From Ampelocalamus luodianensis (Eukaryota > Streptophyta > Magnoliopsida > Poales > Poaceae), in NCBI GenBank assembly GCA_036346255.1, contig CM070634.1:84013020-84077019 (forward strand): 64,000 nucleotides of DNA, read 5' to 3'. Numbering within the stretch: the stretch's first letter is position 1; the number at the start of each line of letters is the position of its first letter. The notes under the pieces were generated by a model. The model was not told where the DNA came from, made no database searches, and worked only from the letters and a program-made list of their open reading frames with translations. The position numbers and the translations under genes are program-made. This document shows, in pieces, positions 43,623 through 55,228 of the stretch.

Positions 43623-44546
43623 AAGATGTATCAAGACTTGAAGCAAAAATTGTGGTGGACTCGGATGAAGCGGGAGATTGCTCGCTTTGTTGTCGAGTGT
43701 GATGTATGTCAACGGGTGAAGGCCGAGCACCAGCGGCCAGCGGGTATGCTTCAACCCCTCCCCGTTCCCGAATGGAAATGGGATGAAATTGGGATGGATT
43801 TCATCACCGGACTTCCTAAGACTCAGCAAGGTTATGACTCCATATGGGTGATTGTTGACCGTTTGTCAAAAGTTGCTCATTTTCTCCCCGTCAAGACCAC
43901 CTATTCAGGAAATCAATTGGCGGAGTTATACATCTCCAGAATTGTATGCCTCCATGGTGTGCCTAAGATAATTGTTTTAGATCGAGGTACTCAATTCACC
44001 TCGCATTTCTGGAATTACCTCCATGAAGCAATGGGAACTCAACTATCCTTTAGCACCGCTTACCACCCCCAAACCGGAGGTCAAACTGAGAGGGTGAATC
44101 AAATTTTGGAGGATATGTTAAGGGCATGTGTGCTGTCCTATGGCAAGAAATGGGATAAATGCTTGCCGTTTGCGGAATTCTCTTATAACAATAGCTATCA
44201 AGCAAGCCTCCAAATGTCACCTTTTGAAGTGCTATATGGGAGAAGGTGTAGGACACCTCTCCACTGGTCCGAGTCCGTGGAGAGAAAATTCTTTGGACCG
44301 GACTTGATAAATGAAGCCGAAGAGCAAGTCCGTGTGATCCGGGAGAGACTACGGACGGCTCAATCTCGTCAAAAGTTTTATGTCGACCGTCGTCGTCGTG
44401 ATTTGAGCTTTGAGGTGGACGATCATGTTTACCTTAAAGTCTCCCCAATGAAAGGCATGCAACGTTTTCAAGTCAAGGGCAAGTTGGCACCTCGCTACAT
44501 CGGTCCTTTCCGAATTCTAGCGAAGCGAGGTTCGGTAGCTTATTAG
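43623..44546 (+). pseudogene. pol: gypsy pol, part 4: integrase
   Basis: The coding sequence continues right after the copia element with M-Y-Q-D-L and the cysteine pair C-D-V-C of the integrase zinc finger. The DDE core follows: D in M-D-F-I-T-G (about 43795), D in V-L-D-R-G-T-Q-F (about 43980), and E in G-G-Q-T-E-R-V-N-Q (about 44090). The C-terminal G-P-F-R-I-L module is near 44510. The frame is open for about 306 residues and stops at TAG 44544, next to V-A-Y and before L-E-L-P-P. That stop probably replaces a Gln codon. Integrase inserts element cDNA into the host chromosome. Confidence 0.93.
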
Positions 44547-44840
44547 TTGGAGCTACCACCATCCCTTTCAGATGTACACAATGTATTCCATGTATCTCAA
44601 CTGAAGAAATGTCTTCGAGTCCCTACCGAAGCGACCAATTTAGAAGACCTAAACTTGCAACCCGATCTTTCTTATCGGAAGCGTCCGATTCGCATTCTTG
44701 AAGAAATGGAGCGCAAGACAAGGAATCGCAATATCAAGTTCATCAAGGTTCAGTGGAGCAATCATACTGAAGATGAAGCAACTTGGGAGCGTGAAGACCG
44801 AATGCGAACCGAGTATCCAGAACATTTGCCTTCTACATGA
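44547..44840 (+). pseudogene. gypsy pol C-terminal tail, chromodomain-like
   Basis: The same frame continues after the TAG with V-F-H-V-S-Q-L-K-K-C. The tail reads F-I-K-V-Q-W-S-N-H and D-E-A-T-W-E-R-E, the aromatic/acidic pattern of chromodomain-like tails in chromovirus integrases. It ends at TGA 44838. Such domains direct integration toward heterochromatin in chromoviruses. Confidence 0.85.
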
Positions 44841-45046
44841 AGTGTCTTCGAATCAAGAAAGGAAAGGATAAACAAAGCAATGGGAAGGAAAATGTAATAG
44901 CCATTCCTTGTAACCTTACAAATATATTTTGGCACTATCTTTGAAGGAAATAAAGACAACGGATGTTATATTTTCTTTTAGAACATTCCTATCCAACTTC
45001 CACCCTATCGATCTCGGGGTCGAGATCTTTTGTAAGGGGGGAGGTT
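44841..45046 (+). other. Gypsy 3' untranslated region and polypurine tract
   Basis: About 200 bases of non-coding sequence. The PPT is AAGGGGGGAGG at 45034-45044, just before the 3' LTR start TGTAACATCCCC at 45047. Confidence 0.9.
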
Positions 45047-48000
45047 TGTAACATCCCCATTTTGATTAATGAGAATTAATGTGCATCTTATCAGCATGCA
45101 TGGTATTTTGGAATCAATTGCATCAATTATTGTACTTGGAAAATCTAAATCAAGGATTAAACATACACTTCAAAATTGAACTCCAAATAAAAACAGGAAC
45201 AAAAACCTTTGATCATCATCTGGAAATAATTTATTCAAATACTATAATAATTATCATGAATAAATATAATTGTTCCAAAATTTTTGGAACTAGATTCAAC
45301 CCTCAGAAAATTCGAACGCAATTCAATGACACAATTTAGGTTTGAATTTAAAATTTACAATTTATATCATGAAAAGTAAGTTTTAATATTTTATTTGGGT
45401 ACTAGATAATCTCTGGAACCCCTCTAAAAAGTTTCATAATTTTTAGAATTTTATTTCTATTTTTAGGGCCTTGGTCAAAGCTACTGCTAGTTGGTCAAAT
45501 CTGTTTTTAAACCTCGGGCTCAACACTGTTGCTCCAACTCAACCTAACCCGCTCGGCACCGCACCACTTGGCTTAGTCCGAACCCGACCGAACCTCCCTT
45601 TGGGTCCAAGCCATCCATTCGTGATCGAACGGACGCTTCGGAGCTGATCGAGCCCGATCAACTAATTGCACCAGCCGAACCAGACTCCGACCCGCACGCT
45701 TATGAGCCACTGACCAGCGGGCCCCGCTGGTCAGACCTTTCTTCTTCCTCCCGTGGCTCGGGCAGATCCTCGCTGCCACGTGCCCGCAACGCTCTGCCGC
45801 GGGCTCCGTCAACGCGAGCGATGCCGTGAGCCACCGCCTCTCCTGACCACTCCTGGAACTCCACCTAGTGACGCCGCCTCTTCCTCCGTCTTCAGTCCCG
45901 CATAAACCCCCCTGTTTGCCTCTCCATTTGCTCACTCCTCTTCTCGGCCGAGGAAGAGGAGGACGCCCTAGCCGCCAGTTCAACCGGGTAAGCTCCATCC
46001 CGCCATGACCATGTCGATTCTCTATCCTCGCCGTGCTCTTTTGAACTAATGCCGGCCTTTGTCTTTGTCTCTAGCACCCGGAACGCGGGAGTGTCCCCCT
46101 CGGCTCTAGAGCGCGCCCAGAGCACGCACCGAGTAACACCGCCGTGCAAATACCATCTACGGTGAGTCAATATTCCTTTTGTGTGCGTCACCTTGTATGC
46201 TTTAGCCTGCTAAGCATTTCCCCTCTATTGTTTCGGCCACCCTTTCGCAGGATCGTTGGAATTTGGAGTTCTCCCCTTTTGTCGGCCGATACCACTGTTC
46301 ATCGTCCAATCATTCTAATGGTGAGCCATTTCTCGATTGCTTTCGTTTACACCATCTTCACTGCCCCCTGGATCTTTCCCAACCTTTTCTTGTTGGGTTA
46401 GTTGCATAGTTTGCCTCCTCCACGTTGAACCTAGCGCCGCCGCCGCCATTGTCGGGGACGAAACCTTGCCGAGCTTTCGAAGACTTTCCTCTCCCTCTGG
46501 TAAGCCTCACTAAGTCCCTCAGTAGCTACTGCATGCTTTCCTTAGATCCATGTGTCATCGGAGCACGGTTTTCACTTGTGCCCGTAGCTTCCCGCTGCCT
46601 CTCGCCGTCGCGCCGCCGCTCCGGTCCACCTCCAGCCAAGCTCTGACTACCCTTAGAACCGGAGAGCTGCGAGGAGTCCATTTCTGGCCTTACTTCGCGC
46701 CCTCGAGGACCTCAGCGCCGGCGAGCAGGCGAGCCACCTCACAGCCACGAGAGAGTGTGGCACGCTCCGACCGTTCCTGTAGCTCATCATTAGAAGTTAA
46801 TGACGATGATTAGCATTTAATTGTGAATCATTGTCGGAAAACGCGGTTAAAACGTTATTTGTTAACCTTAAGTGAATGACGTGTGGGACCCTGTGAACAG
46901 AAATCTAGGCATTTAATTGAACCGAGTTGTGCTAGAGTCTTTGACATGTGGGCCTAGTCCCCTTAAGTGGGCTGTGCACTTGGACCGTGAACTAGGTTCA
47001 CAAGACCGAGTCAATAACGTTAGGGGCCCACCTGTCGGTGTTAACCAAAAATTAAATAGGAAGTGGAAAGTAATACTATACGCCGGACCCCACCTGTCAT
47101 AGGCTATGGCTAGGTTCCTGTCGGTAAGAAAAGTATTTATTGCCTTAGAAATTCCAGTTTCCATTTATTTGTACACTATGAATTGCTATTTAACTTTGAA
47201 AATCCATATCTTATTCAAATCAACTCCAAATTTTATGGAACCAGTTTTGGTAGTTTTCTTATAAAGGGAAGGTTATTTTAAAATAGGTTTCAAACATGTA
47301 TCCGTAGCAGATAATATAGTTTTGTAAAAATGGTCCATAACTCTATTATTTTTACAATAGAAAAATGATGTTAACTTCAAAAATACATAACTATTTTATT
47401 TTAACCCCAAAATCAGTGAAACCACTTTTGATAATTTTAATTCTAAGTGAACTTATTTTTAAAAGTGGTTTTAAACTTACCTCTGTCACAGAAACTATAG
47501 TTTGAGGAAAATGATCCTAAAGGGTATTATTTTTACACTATTAATGCTGATAACTTTAGAAATCAATAACTAAATCATGAAAACTCCAATTGAAGCAAAC
47601 TCAACTGTTTTGAATTTGTAATAATATTGCCTATTTATCCATGTAATCCATGTACTCACCACTGCTCTACAAATTTTCATCTCATAATTAAATTACCCGA
47701 ATGAAGGCGTATTAAAGTCTGAAATTCAAACCACCATAACTTTCACATACTAAATCCAAATGGAATGAATCTTTCACCTAAATTCATATAAAATCATAAT
47801 CTACCTACTGTATAAATTTCATACATTTTTTAGCATGTTGAATTTCTGGCTTTATTTGATATTTGTTGCAATATCGTCTTTCATTAGGTTTTCGACAATA
47901 ACGATATATTCGTGAGATTATTATGTGTATAACCTGAGATTGAACAAGTGGTACCAGCAAAGGTGCGAGCACCCTCCTCTTGATCATATTGCTCCCAGTG

Positions 48001-49710
48001 ATTTTTAAATGTTTTGTGTGAGTTTATTATCACAATTGCATGCTATTTTGAAATGTATATTTATGGGTAGAAGTAGTTAAAATTCCTAATTGCTGCATTA
48101 GCCCTCCTTTGAATGTTGATTACCCTTTTACCTTGAATGACTAAGGTTATATGTTATATGGGGTTTGTTTATTAGTTTGTAGAACGATGCTTAGCCATGC
48201 TAGTAGTCGTAGCCAAGAGCGGTTGATGGAGCTAGTCCATCGGCCAGTGAATTGAATTGAATCCTAATGAAATTTGAGGATTTTATGGATTGGATTATGT
48301 TGGATTTGAGGGATGTATCCAGATCTTCGCATCTGGGGTTTGTGGACATGTTGGGCATGGGTCCTATGTTCTTAGCTTGGACGGGTGTAGGGTGATTATG
48401 AAATCTTGTTATTGTTGTTGTTATGGAATTGTGTAGCCCCCTCTGAGTGATTAAGGACCGGTCTGTGGTGTGATGAACCAAGTTTTACGTGCAACCACAC
48501 GCCGGGATAATGGCGAAGGCTTGGCTCAATAATTTGTTGTGTGTTAGCTATCAAAACACAATGAGATTGACAATTGTTATTGTTATGTATTTAATTGTTC
48601 TTTTGTCAATCTCGTGGGGGCAGGTTATGGGTCGCCTTACTTGCTCTTAAGGGTCTCTTGTTTGATAGGGACTTACTTACGCAACGGGTACACCCATGGC
48701 GCCGATAAGCGACTTTCGACCATGGTGTTGTTTCCTCGGGTGGTTTGATGGTTAGGACATGACATTGTAACGGCCTCGTTATGATATATTAGTCACACTC
48801 CTTCGGAAGAGTGCATGGCGACAGTATAAGGTATTCATACCGTGTGGGTAAAGCTGTACAACTCTGTAGAGAACTAAATCTATTCGAATAGCCTCGTCCT
48901 AGGTTATGGACAACACTTGTGGGAAAGCAGGCACAGTTAGTCTTTTGGGAACTTAAGTTTGGGTTATGGTTGGGAATGTTATGTCATTATGTTAGTTTGT
49001 TCAAATCTGAATTGATTTCCTGAACGCGTAGTTCGCGCGTTAAATTTTGTTGTGGAATGAATTGTGCCACGAATGGGATGTTCGTGTGTTGATTATATTT
49101 GGAGAGTATACATTGATGATCATTACTTACTGCTATAAAATGTTTTCTAAATGTTTTACAAATGGCAAGTTAGAATATTTTATCCATATGCAAAACTTGC
49201 TTTATGCTGAAAATTGACTAGTTTAGTAGCCTTCCCTTGATACTTACATGCATCTTTATTTCTTTTGAAAGTCTCGCGAGTACAACTTTGTACTCTAACA
49301 GTGTCTATTTGTTCAGGTGAGAACGACGGGTGCAACGGCTTTAACTCCAGTTGGTTGCTTGTCGGATTGTGGGTATACCAACTTGGTTATTCCCTTTTTA
49401 TTTTAAGTTTATCTTCCGCTGCAATTTATTTGGGTTAATTAGATTTGGTCGATCGGCCCTCTTTTGCAACCTTGTACTATAAGGTGCTATTTAAATGATG
49501 TTGTAATTGATTCTTTTATTTTTGTATATTGTGTATGGATGTGATTGCAATGTTGTGTACTAGGATATGTGCATGTTAGCCACTGATCCTTGGGAGCTAG
49601 CATGTGACACATATCCGGGTCACTCGGAATCGTGTGCGTCTCACGTTAAGTGTTGCGTTTACGGCGTAATCACTTAGCTTGATACGGATCCGATCTCGGG
49701 GGTCCTCACA
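45047..49710 (+). repeat. Gypsy 3' LTR, 4664 bp
   Basis: It begins TGTAACATCCCC after the PPT and ends GGGGGTCCTCACA. Its last 543 bases are repeated at 1-543. A GC-rich block (about 45540-46760) is followed by an AT-rich block (47190-47800) with four degenerate 'cATAACT ... aaCTCCAAAT' modules. Small hairpins such as GGTATTCATACC lie near 48830. Open frames in the GC-rich block lack protein features. The following base string TATTC would be the target site, but the left duplicate is outside the window. Confidence 0.95.
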
Positions 49711-49784
49711 TATTCCCACCTTGGCACAATGCAAAACGCAACCAGATGAAGACCATTAATTATTAAGCCCCTTTATTCGCATTA

Positions 49785-50076
49785 CAGCATTTACAATGCA
49801 AGGCACTTATATACGAGTGCTTAAAGAGTGAGATTGCATTCATGTTATCAAGCACCTATGTAAAATTCATTTCTTCCAATGCAAGCAATTTTTATAGGTG
49901 CTTAGATGTTGTATATCTATTAATTAGATATAGTTATATCCATAATCATTCGTTAAGCACCGGTGCCTACTTAAGCATCGATGCTCCAAAATAAACACCT
50001 TATCTGTCCTACATGGCAAGAAAAATCAGTTTTTATTTGCTAAGCACTTCTCTAAGCACTTGCATTGTACATGCTC
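49785..50076. mobile_element. Tourist-like MITE, 292 bp
   Basis: The ends are inverted: AGCATTTACAATGCAAGGCACTTA on the left against AGCATGTACAATGCAAGTGCTTA read from the right. TTA flanks both sides (49782-49784 and 50077-50079), as in PIF/Harbinger-type elements. The interior has no ORF. Confidence 0.75.
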
Positions 50077-50219
50077 TTAACCACGCCAAGTTAAGAACCT
50101 CTACGATCCACAGGATCCGCGCCATGTGTAACCCGGACATGAGTACTTGGTGCATGTGGTGTATAGGGACCGCAAAGCTTCCCAACACAATGTTTGAATT
50201 CTTAGGGTTTTGGTGAGCT

Positions 50220-51172
50220 CTTTATATATTGAGAATGTATCGTAGCGTGGTTTGTTGCTAAGAGCGGTAATGTAAAAGCTTTGTCATGAACTATAAAATC
50301 GGGTACCGAGTGGTATCGTATGATATGGTTGACGTGTTGGGGTGTTTATGTTGTGTGGATAAAGTTATACAATTTCTACATAGTGTAAATCTATTTGAAT
50401 AGCAGTGTTCCCAATTATGGACAACTTGGTGAATCCTCCACCCTACTATTTTTATGTTTTACAAAATGGCTCGGGTGATATATGGATAGGGAATCATGCA
50501 TAGCTTGTTTGGCAAAAGGATTTTGTCGTTGTTTCGATATTATGGTAGCAAGACACCTATTTATTTATGCTATTTATACTTTATTATTATTTGTTTATCA
50601 ATGTCAAATGCTTTTACAACTTCCGATTGTAATCTATTGCTCATTATTGCAAATGAAAGCTTGCTTTATGCAAAAATGGGAAAAACTTAAGAGGATAGCC
50701 ATCCCTCTTGACATAGCATTGCATATTATATAATCTTTGCTATAAAGTCTTGTGCTGTATAACTTTGTACTCACAATTGCTTGTTGAACAAATTCAGAAG
50801 ATGTAGATGATGAGCCATCGGTTGGATACTTCTACGCTGCGGGTTTCGGCGATGTTGACGCTGAGTTCTAGGGTTTTATTCCGCAGTTGGTTGCCTGTGG
50901 GTTAAGACGTATCATATGGGCCCATTATCTTTTACTTATCGTTTATTTCCACTCCGAACACTTTATGTGAACTATTTGGCCGGTTGGCCAATTTGTGTAA
51001 AATTTGGTCGCGTAGACCTATGTATGATTGTTTAATATGATGTACTACACTGTTTTTATTTACTCGTGTATGTATGTGATGCAACGATGTAATATATATG
51101 TGCTAACTACTTATCATAGGACTAGCACGGTAAATATATATAGGACTCAGAATTAATTTTTCGGGTTTGACA
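50220..51172 (+). repeat. Old LTR remnant related to the gypsy LTR
   Basis: The sequence follows the order of 48770-49710 of the gypsy LTR with heavy divergence. It shares a GTGTGG(A/G)TAAAG-TAcAA segment, AATAG...TTATGGACAAC, TTTGTACTC, CAGTTGGTTGC, TTTATTTCC and TGCTA-type words, and ends in TTGACA. It appears to be the 3' part of an LTR from a related older family. The start is approximate. The 130 bases between the MITE and this remnant show nothing recognisable. Confidence 0.6.
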
Positions 51173-51250
51173 GTCGTGAATCTTGTTGGTAGTAATTTTA
51201 GTATAAATTAGTAAATCTATGACCCACTTCCCTATGGATTCGATTCCTTA

Positions 51251-51478
51251 GAGCACTCCCAACAGTCAAATTCGCTTGATACTTAGCCTATACCATGTTA
51301 GCTCTTTTTATAAAGTTGAAGAGAGAGAGAGGGGGAGGAAGTTTGATACCCAAGCAAGTATCAAACCTTTTTAGATGACCAAGAAATTAGTGGGTCATTT
51401 CTCTCCCACCTAGTCTTTCTCTCTCGTTTACAAATAAGTTTTAGAAACAAGCTAAAAATGCAAACTATTGGATTGCTT
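51251..51478. mobile_element. MITE-like inverted-repeat element
   Basis: Left end GAGCACTCCCAACAGT is matched in inverse by AAGCAATCCAATAGTT at the right. GAGAGAGAG near 51322 pairs with CTCTCTCTC-type sequence near 51417. TTA/TAA flanks suggest a Tourist-like target site. Borders are uncertain by a few bases. Confidence 0.55.
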
Positions 51479-52265
51479 AATGATGAACCACGAAGGTCCA
51501 GTTTTGGCCCGATCTTTCGATGAGAAGGTAAATTCGGTAGTAGTCGCTCAACTCTCACGATCCTGGCTACAAACTCGTAAGGCTTGAAACCACACAATCG
51601 CTGAACTGCTTGACAAGTCGTTATGAACCATACACAAATACCTGGATGACCTGATCACGAAGATCAATTCCTGCATACACTGAAGAAGAATGCAAGAATA
51701 AGATAAATAAGTAATCTGAAATTGCGAATAGGAATTGAAATTCTATTGATAAGTATGGTTCTGAAGAAAATGTCGTTGTTGATCTCGCCGAACAAAAGGA
51801 CAAAATATAAAGTAGCAAAGCTAAACTTCAGTAAACAAAACCCGAGCAAACTAGAGGGGTGGCGGCCACTATGTATTGGAGAAGGGAGATGCGGCCGTGG
51901 TACTGTTTGTGCATGAATAGTGTTATATGAGCAGTACCAAAAACCCTAGGTGGCTAACCATATGGGACATATGGGCCAAATCAGCCCATTCATTATAAAG
52001 CCCATAGGCCAATAATTGGTGACGCAGCACCATGGCATGTAGACGTAGCACTATGGTATGTAGACGTAGCACCATGGCATGTAGATGAATCTCGGCTCGT
52101 ATGAGTAGACATAGCTCGGTCCAACTGGTGAATATGGCAGTGCAGTAGCCGAAAATCCTATCAGAGAAGATATGGTTAAAGTAGAGGATGCAGTGCAGCG
52201 GTTCGAAGTAGTGATTGCATCCTTAGGGTTGATATCCTCATCCCCCTTCAACCCTTCTCACTCCT
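51479..52265. other. Unassigned non-coding stretch
   Basis: About 790 bases without a supported gene. A 21-24 base unit, GTAGACGTAGCACCATGGCAT, recurs three times at about 52026-52084. The segment could be part of an older element interrupting MITE sequence, because MITE-terminus-like sequence reappears at 52268. Confidence 0.5.
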
Positions 52266-52267
52266 CT

Positions 52268-52312
52268 AGCTAGTAACAAGGTTTAGTATCAAGCTATTGG
52301 GAGTACCCTTGC
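52268..52312. repeat. Second MITE terminus
   Basis: TAGTATCAAGCTATTGGGAGTACCC is the inverse of the left-end pattern ACTCCCAACAGT...GCTTGATACTTA at 51255-51285, so it could be the true right end of that element or the end of a sister copy. Confidence 0.5.
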
Positions 52313-53486
52313 TATAGGATGAAAAGCTACAACTTATCTGTGCGCTTGTGGTATTTATTTATTTCACATTTCTATTGTCAATAGTAAACCAATCATGTAA
52401 TGGGAATAAAGAATAATTTCCATCAAACAAGGGGGGCTTTTCGATGGTTTTGGGCCGTTACATCTTAGCAATAGCGATGAAGCTACCTGCTAAGCTAATT
52501 TTCTTGCCTAATTCTTTTATGTAGCCTATAGTAGTAATGTCTAGTTTATCTCCTCCGCCGACCACTGGCACCGATCGATATGCCCACAGATTCGGAGGTG
52601 ATGATGGGATTTTGTTGGACTCTGCCGACATCGCTTATTTTTCCTCTCTGGCGGCACAAACCTGCCAGCGCCTCTCACCTCCTTTGCTGAGTTTCTTCCT
52701 CGCCGCTTCATGCCGACAAAAACTACGCTAGTGAGCTCGAGGACACCTAGTGGTTCCTTTCTCAGTTGCGCATGCATACCGTCGCACCTGGCCAATGCCG
52801 TAAGAATGTGACTGTGGGAGGGTGAGCGGTGACAGAGAGATTTGAGTGACTAAAACAACTACTGAGAGGGGTAGGGCATGAGTTTTGTGAATCAATAGAA
52901 AATTGGTAGATGTTTGAGGTTCTTGAGTTCCGATCTGGGTTGCATGGATCATAGGTGGAGTCCATCCCTCTCCTCGAGTCCTCTCTCCCTTAGCGCTTGT
53001 TTGAATGGCCCAAAATCTCATTCTATCCAAATAAGCCCTTAAGTGAACGACAAAGCATAGCTTCCCAGAGGTGACAACGGGCGACACGATAGCCCCGACC
53101 CCTCCTTGAGTCCTACACAGTACCTCGAGCGAGTAGCGTGGCGTAGCCTCCTGGAGGCAACAACTGTGGTGTGGCCATCTTCCATGAGCGGGCAGCATAA
53201 GCAAATTGGGCGATGTGGCACAGTCTCCCGTATAAAATAATGGGCAATGCGAAGAAGAGGTAGGAGAAGAGCTGACGTGAGGCTTACATGTGGCCTATGT
53301 TTGCTTCGTTCACTGACTCATAAAATATTTTGAAACTCTGCCTAGTTTCGGACATGTGCCTATGTTGGGAGAGACCCACATTCGTTGAAGGAGGAAACAT
53401 GGCACTATTTATAAGGGTGAGAAGGTACCCACCAATCAGGTTAGTTTTTCAAGGGAGATGGTCTAAAATACATTGGTTGTTACTTT
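52313..53486. other. Intergenic stretch without recognised genes
   Basis: About 1.2 kb. Open frames of 60-158 codons exist on both strands in the GC-richer part (52530-53220), but none has a recognisable motif or a matching codon pattern. A short inverted repeat, CTTGTTTGAATGG...CCAAATAAGCCC, lies at about 52990-53040 and resembles a MITE end. Confidence 0.5.
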
Positions 53487-54602
53487 CACTGCTACAAAAC
53501 AAGTCATACCAGGAATTGTTTATGTTGTATTTATCACAGACGATTTTTAATAAGAATCGTCTGTTATATGTAGCGATGGCTAGAACCGTCTGTGATACAT
53601 AATTATCACAGACGGTTCTTGTTAATAACCATATGTGAATCATCACAGACGGTTTTAAATACAAATGGTATGTGATGTCTTCGAATATCACAGGCGATTT
53701 GTATTTAAAACCATCTGTGAATCATCACAGACAGATTTTATCACGAACTGTCTGTGATTATAATCATATTATAGACGGTTTTGTAGATAAAACCATCTCT
53801 GATACTTTTGTTTTGTTGGGTGGAAAAACGAAAACTTGGACTTAATGGGCAAGTTGCCGAAACTCGCTTTATATTAACCGAGTCTCCTCTCCTCTAACCA
53901 AGTGCCGCCGTCTCGCCCTGACCTTCCGCCCAGGCCTCCACTGAGCTCGTCGCCCACGGCCTCCTCCACCTCGCACCGACCTCGTCGTCACCGGCCTCCC
54001 CCGACCTCATAGCCCATGGGCTCCCCTGATATCGTCGCCCTCAGCCTCCTCCACTTCGTCACCCCGGCATCCTACACCTCGTCCCGGCTTCGTTGTCGCC
54101 GGCCTCCCTCAACCTCATTGCCCCCAGCCTTCCTCGACATCATCACCCCGGCCTCTACATTAGATCACGCACTGTCCGATAAAACTGTCATAACTTTTGC
54201 ATACGAACTCGGATTGCGATGTTCTTTGCCTCGTTGGAAAGCTAATGAAAAGTTCAGGGCCATACAAAGTGAACCCCCCCCCCCCAAAAAAAAAAAAACA
54301 GGTCGTTTAGGGCCTCAAAACAGCTTCCAAAGTTCCATATGCAGATACTTGGGTCCGACTGTCTAGCAATTGATTGGTTTGGCTCAAAAGTCAAAATTCT
54401 TTTTGCAATAGAAAAAACTATCACAAACAGTTCTAAACAATAACCATCTGTGAAAAAAAACTATCACAGACGGTTCTAAACAAGAACCGTATGTGATAAT
54501 CAATTAGCACAGGCTGATCATAGATATATAAATTCAAACGATTCAAAAACCGTATGTGACGACGGTTTGAAGTCGTCTGTGATGACCCTCTCTATAGTAG
54601 TG
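53487..54602. mobile_element. Non-autonomous CACTA derivative, 1.1 kb
   Basis: It starts CACTGCTACAAAAC and ends CTATAGTAGTG, with TCACAGACGGTT-type paired repeats at both ends (53535-53800 and 54415-54590). The flanks are TTT and TCT, an imperfect 3-bp duplication. The interior has a CCTCGTCGCCC-type GC-rich block (about 53900-54140) recalling the minisatellite of the large CACTA, and a homopolymer pair of 12 C then 12 A at about 54277-54298. No transposase sequence is present. Confidence 0.85.
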
Positions 54603-54783
54603 TCTATAGTTCGGCTTGCAGGCATAGCAGCCCAACTACCTAGGTCTGGGACATTGGTTTAGCGAGCCTAAGATCGGACGCTAATTTAGCAGTTCAATGG
54701 TGTGCGCAGCAGCCTATACCCCCAGTCGATTCTAGTTCGCCTTGGCAAAACTGCCCTCCAAAACTACCAAAAGGTGCTAAAGT
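54603..54783. other. Short spacer between CACTA derivative and copia
   Basis: About 180 bases; no feature recognised. It ends in the AAAGT copy (54779-54783) that forms the left target site of the next element. Confidence 0.6.
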
Positions 54784-55204
54784 TGTTAGCCAAACCGAGG
54801 AAGCTTCAACCGATCTGAAGAAAAAATCGGCAGAGGTTCAGTTCGGCAGACGACAGAACCTCACGCTGTAAAAAATCGATCTCGCTGGAAACCAATCTCC
54901 GAAGTCAACACACGCTCTGGATGATACGATCGACTAGAAGACGGCAAGATGCACACGCGCTGGAGGCAAGATCGACTAGAAGTTTTGGTGCTGCATGCAC
55001 TGCATGCAACGTTTTTTGGATTTTGTTCTATTGCTTCTATCTTCCTCTGCAGAACTTACAAGACTCAATGTGCTTATAAAGGCTGAGGACTCAAGCCGTA
55101 TACGGACTCGAGAGTCGTAGACAGCTCGGATACATCGTGTACACGAACTCTGCATATGGCATGCAAAAACGGAAACAAAACTAACAATGATTAATACTCT
55201 AACA
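54784..55204 (-). repeat. Copia 3' LTR (minus strand element)
   Basis: Starts TGTTAGCC and ends TACTCTAACA. It repeats at about 57803-58179, with shared phrases around CGATCGACTAGAAGACGGCA. It contains about 45 bases, near 54828-54888, that the other copy lacks. Confidence 0.9.
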
Positions 55205-55228
55205 AATCGCCCCATAATCATTGTCTGC

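Larger units (their letters stand above)
1..49710 (+). mobile_element. Ty3/gypsy LTR retrotransposon, chromovirus-like, interrupted by nested insertions
   Basis: The last 543 bases of a 5' LTR (1-543) are repeated at 49168-49710, where they end a complete 3' LTR. Between them run a tRNA-Met PBS, gag, protease, RT, RNase H, integrase, a chromodomain-like tail and a purine tract, all on the plus strand in Ty3/gypsy order. Removing the CACTA (3195-13295) and copia (14522-43622) insertions with their duplicated target sites leaves an internal region of about 5.3 kb. With two 4.66 kb LTRs the intact element would be about 14.6 kb. The long LTR and the chromodomain-like C-terminus suggest a Tekay/Del-type chromovirus; that lineage call is an inference. 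The 5' end and its target-site duplicate are outside the window. Stops and a gag deletion make this copy non-functional. Confidence 0.93.

Noticed and set aside
45573..46813. Open frames in the GC-rich part of the gypsy LTR
   Set aside because: Composition-driven frames on both strands within an LTR. No recognisable domain and no second copy in the window for comparison.
52530..53220. Possible host gene in the GC-richer intergenic stretch, with a 158-codon frame on the minus strand
   Set aside because: No domain, no plausible splice pattern and overlapping frames on both strands; nothing supports expression.
54277..54298. Run of 12 C followed by 12 A as a retroposon tail
   Set aside because: It lies inside the small CACTA derivative with no target duplicate around it. 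A slippage tract or base-calling problem is more likely.
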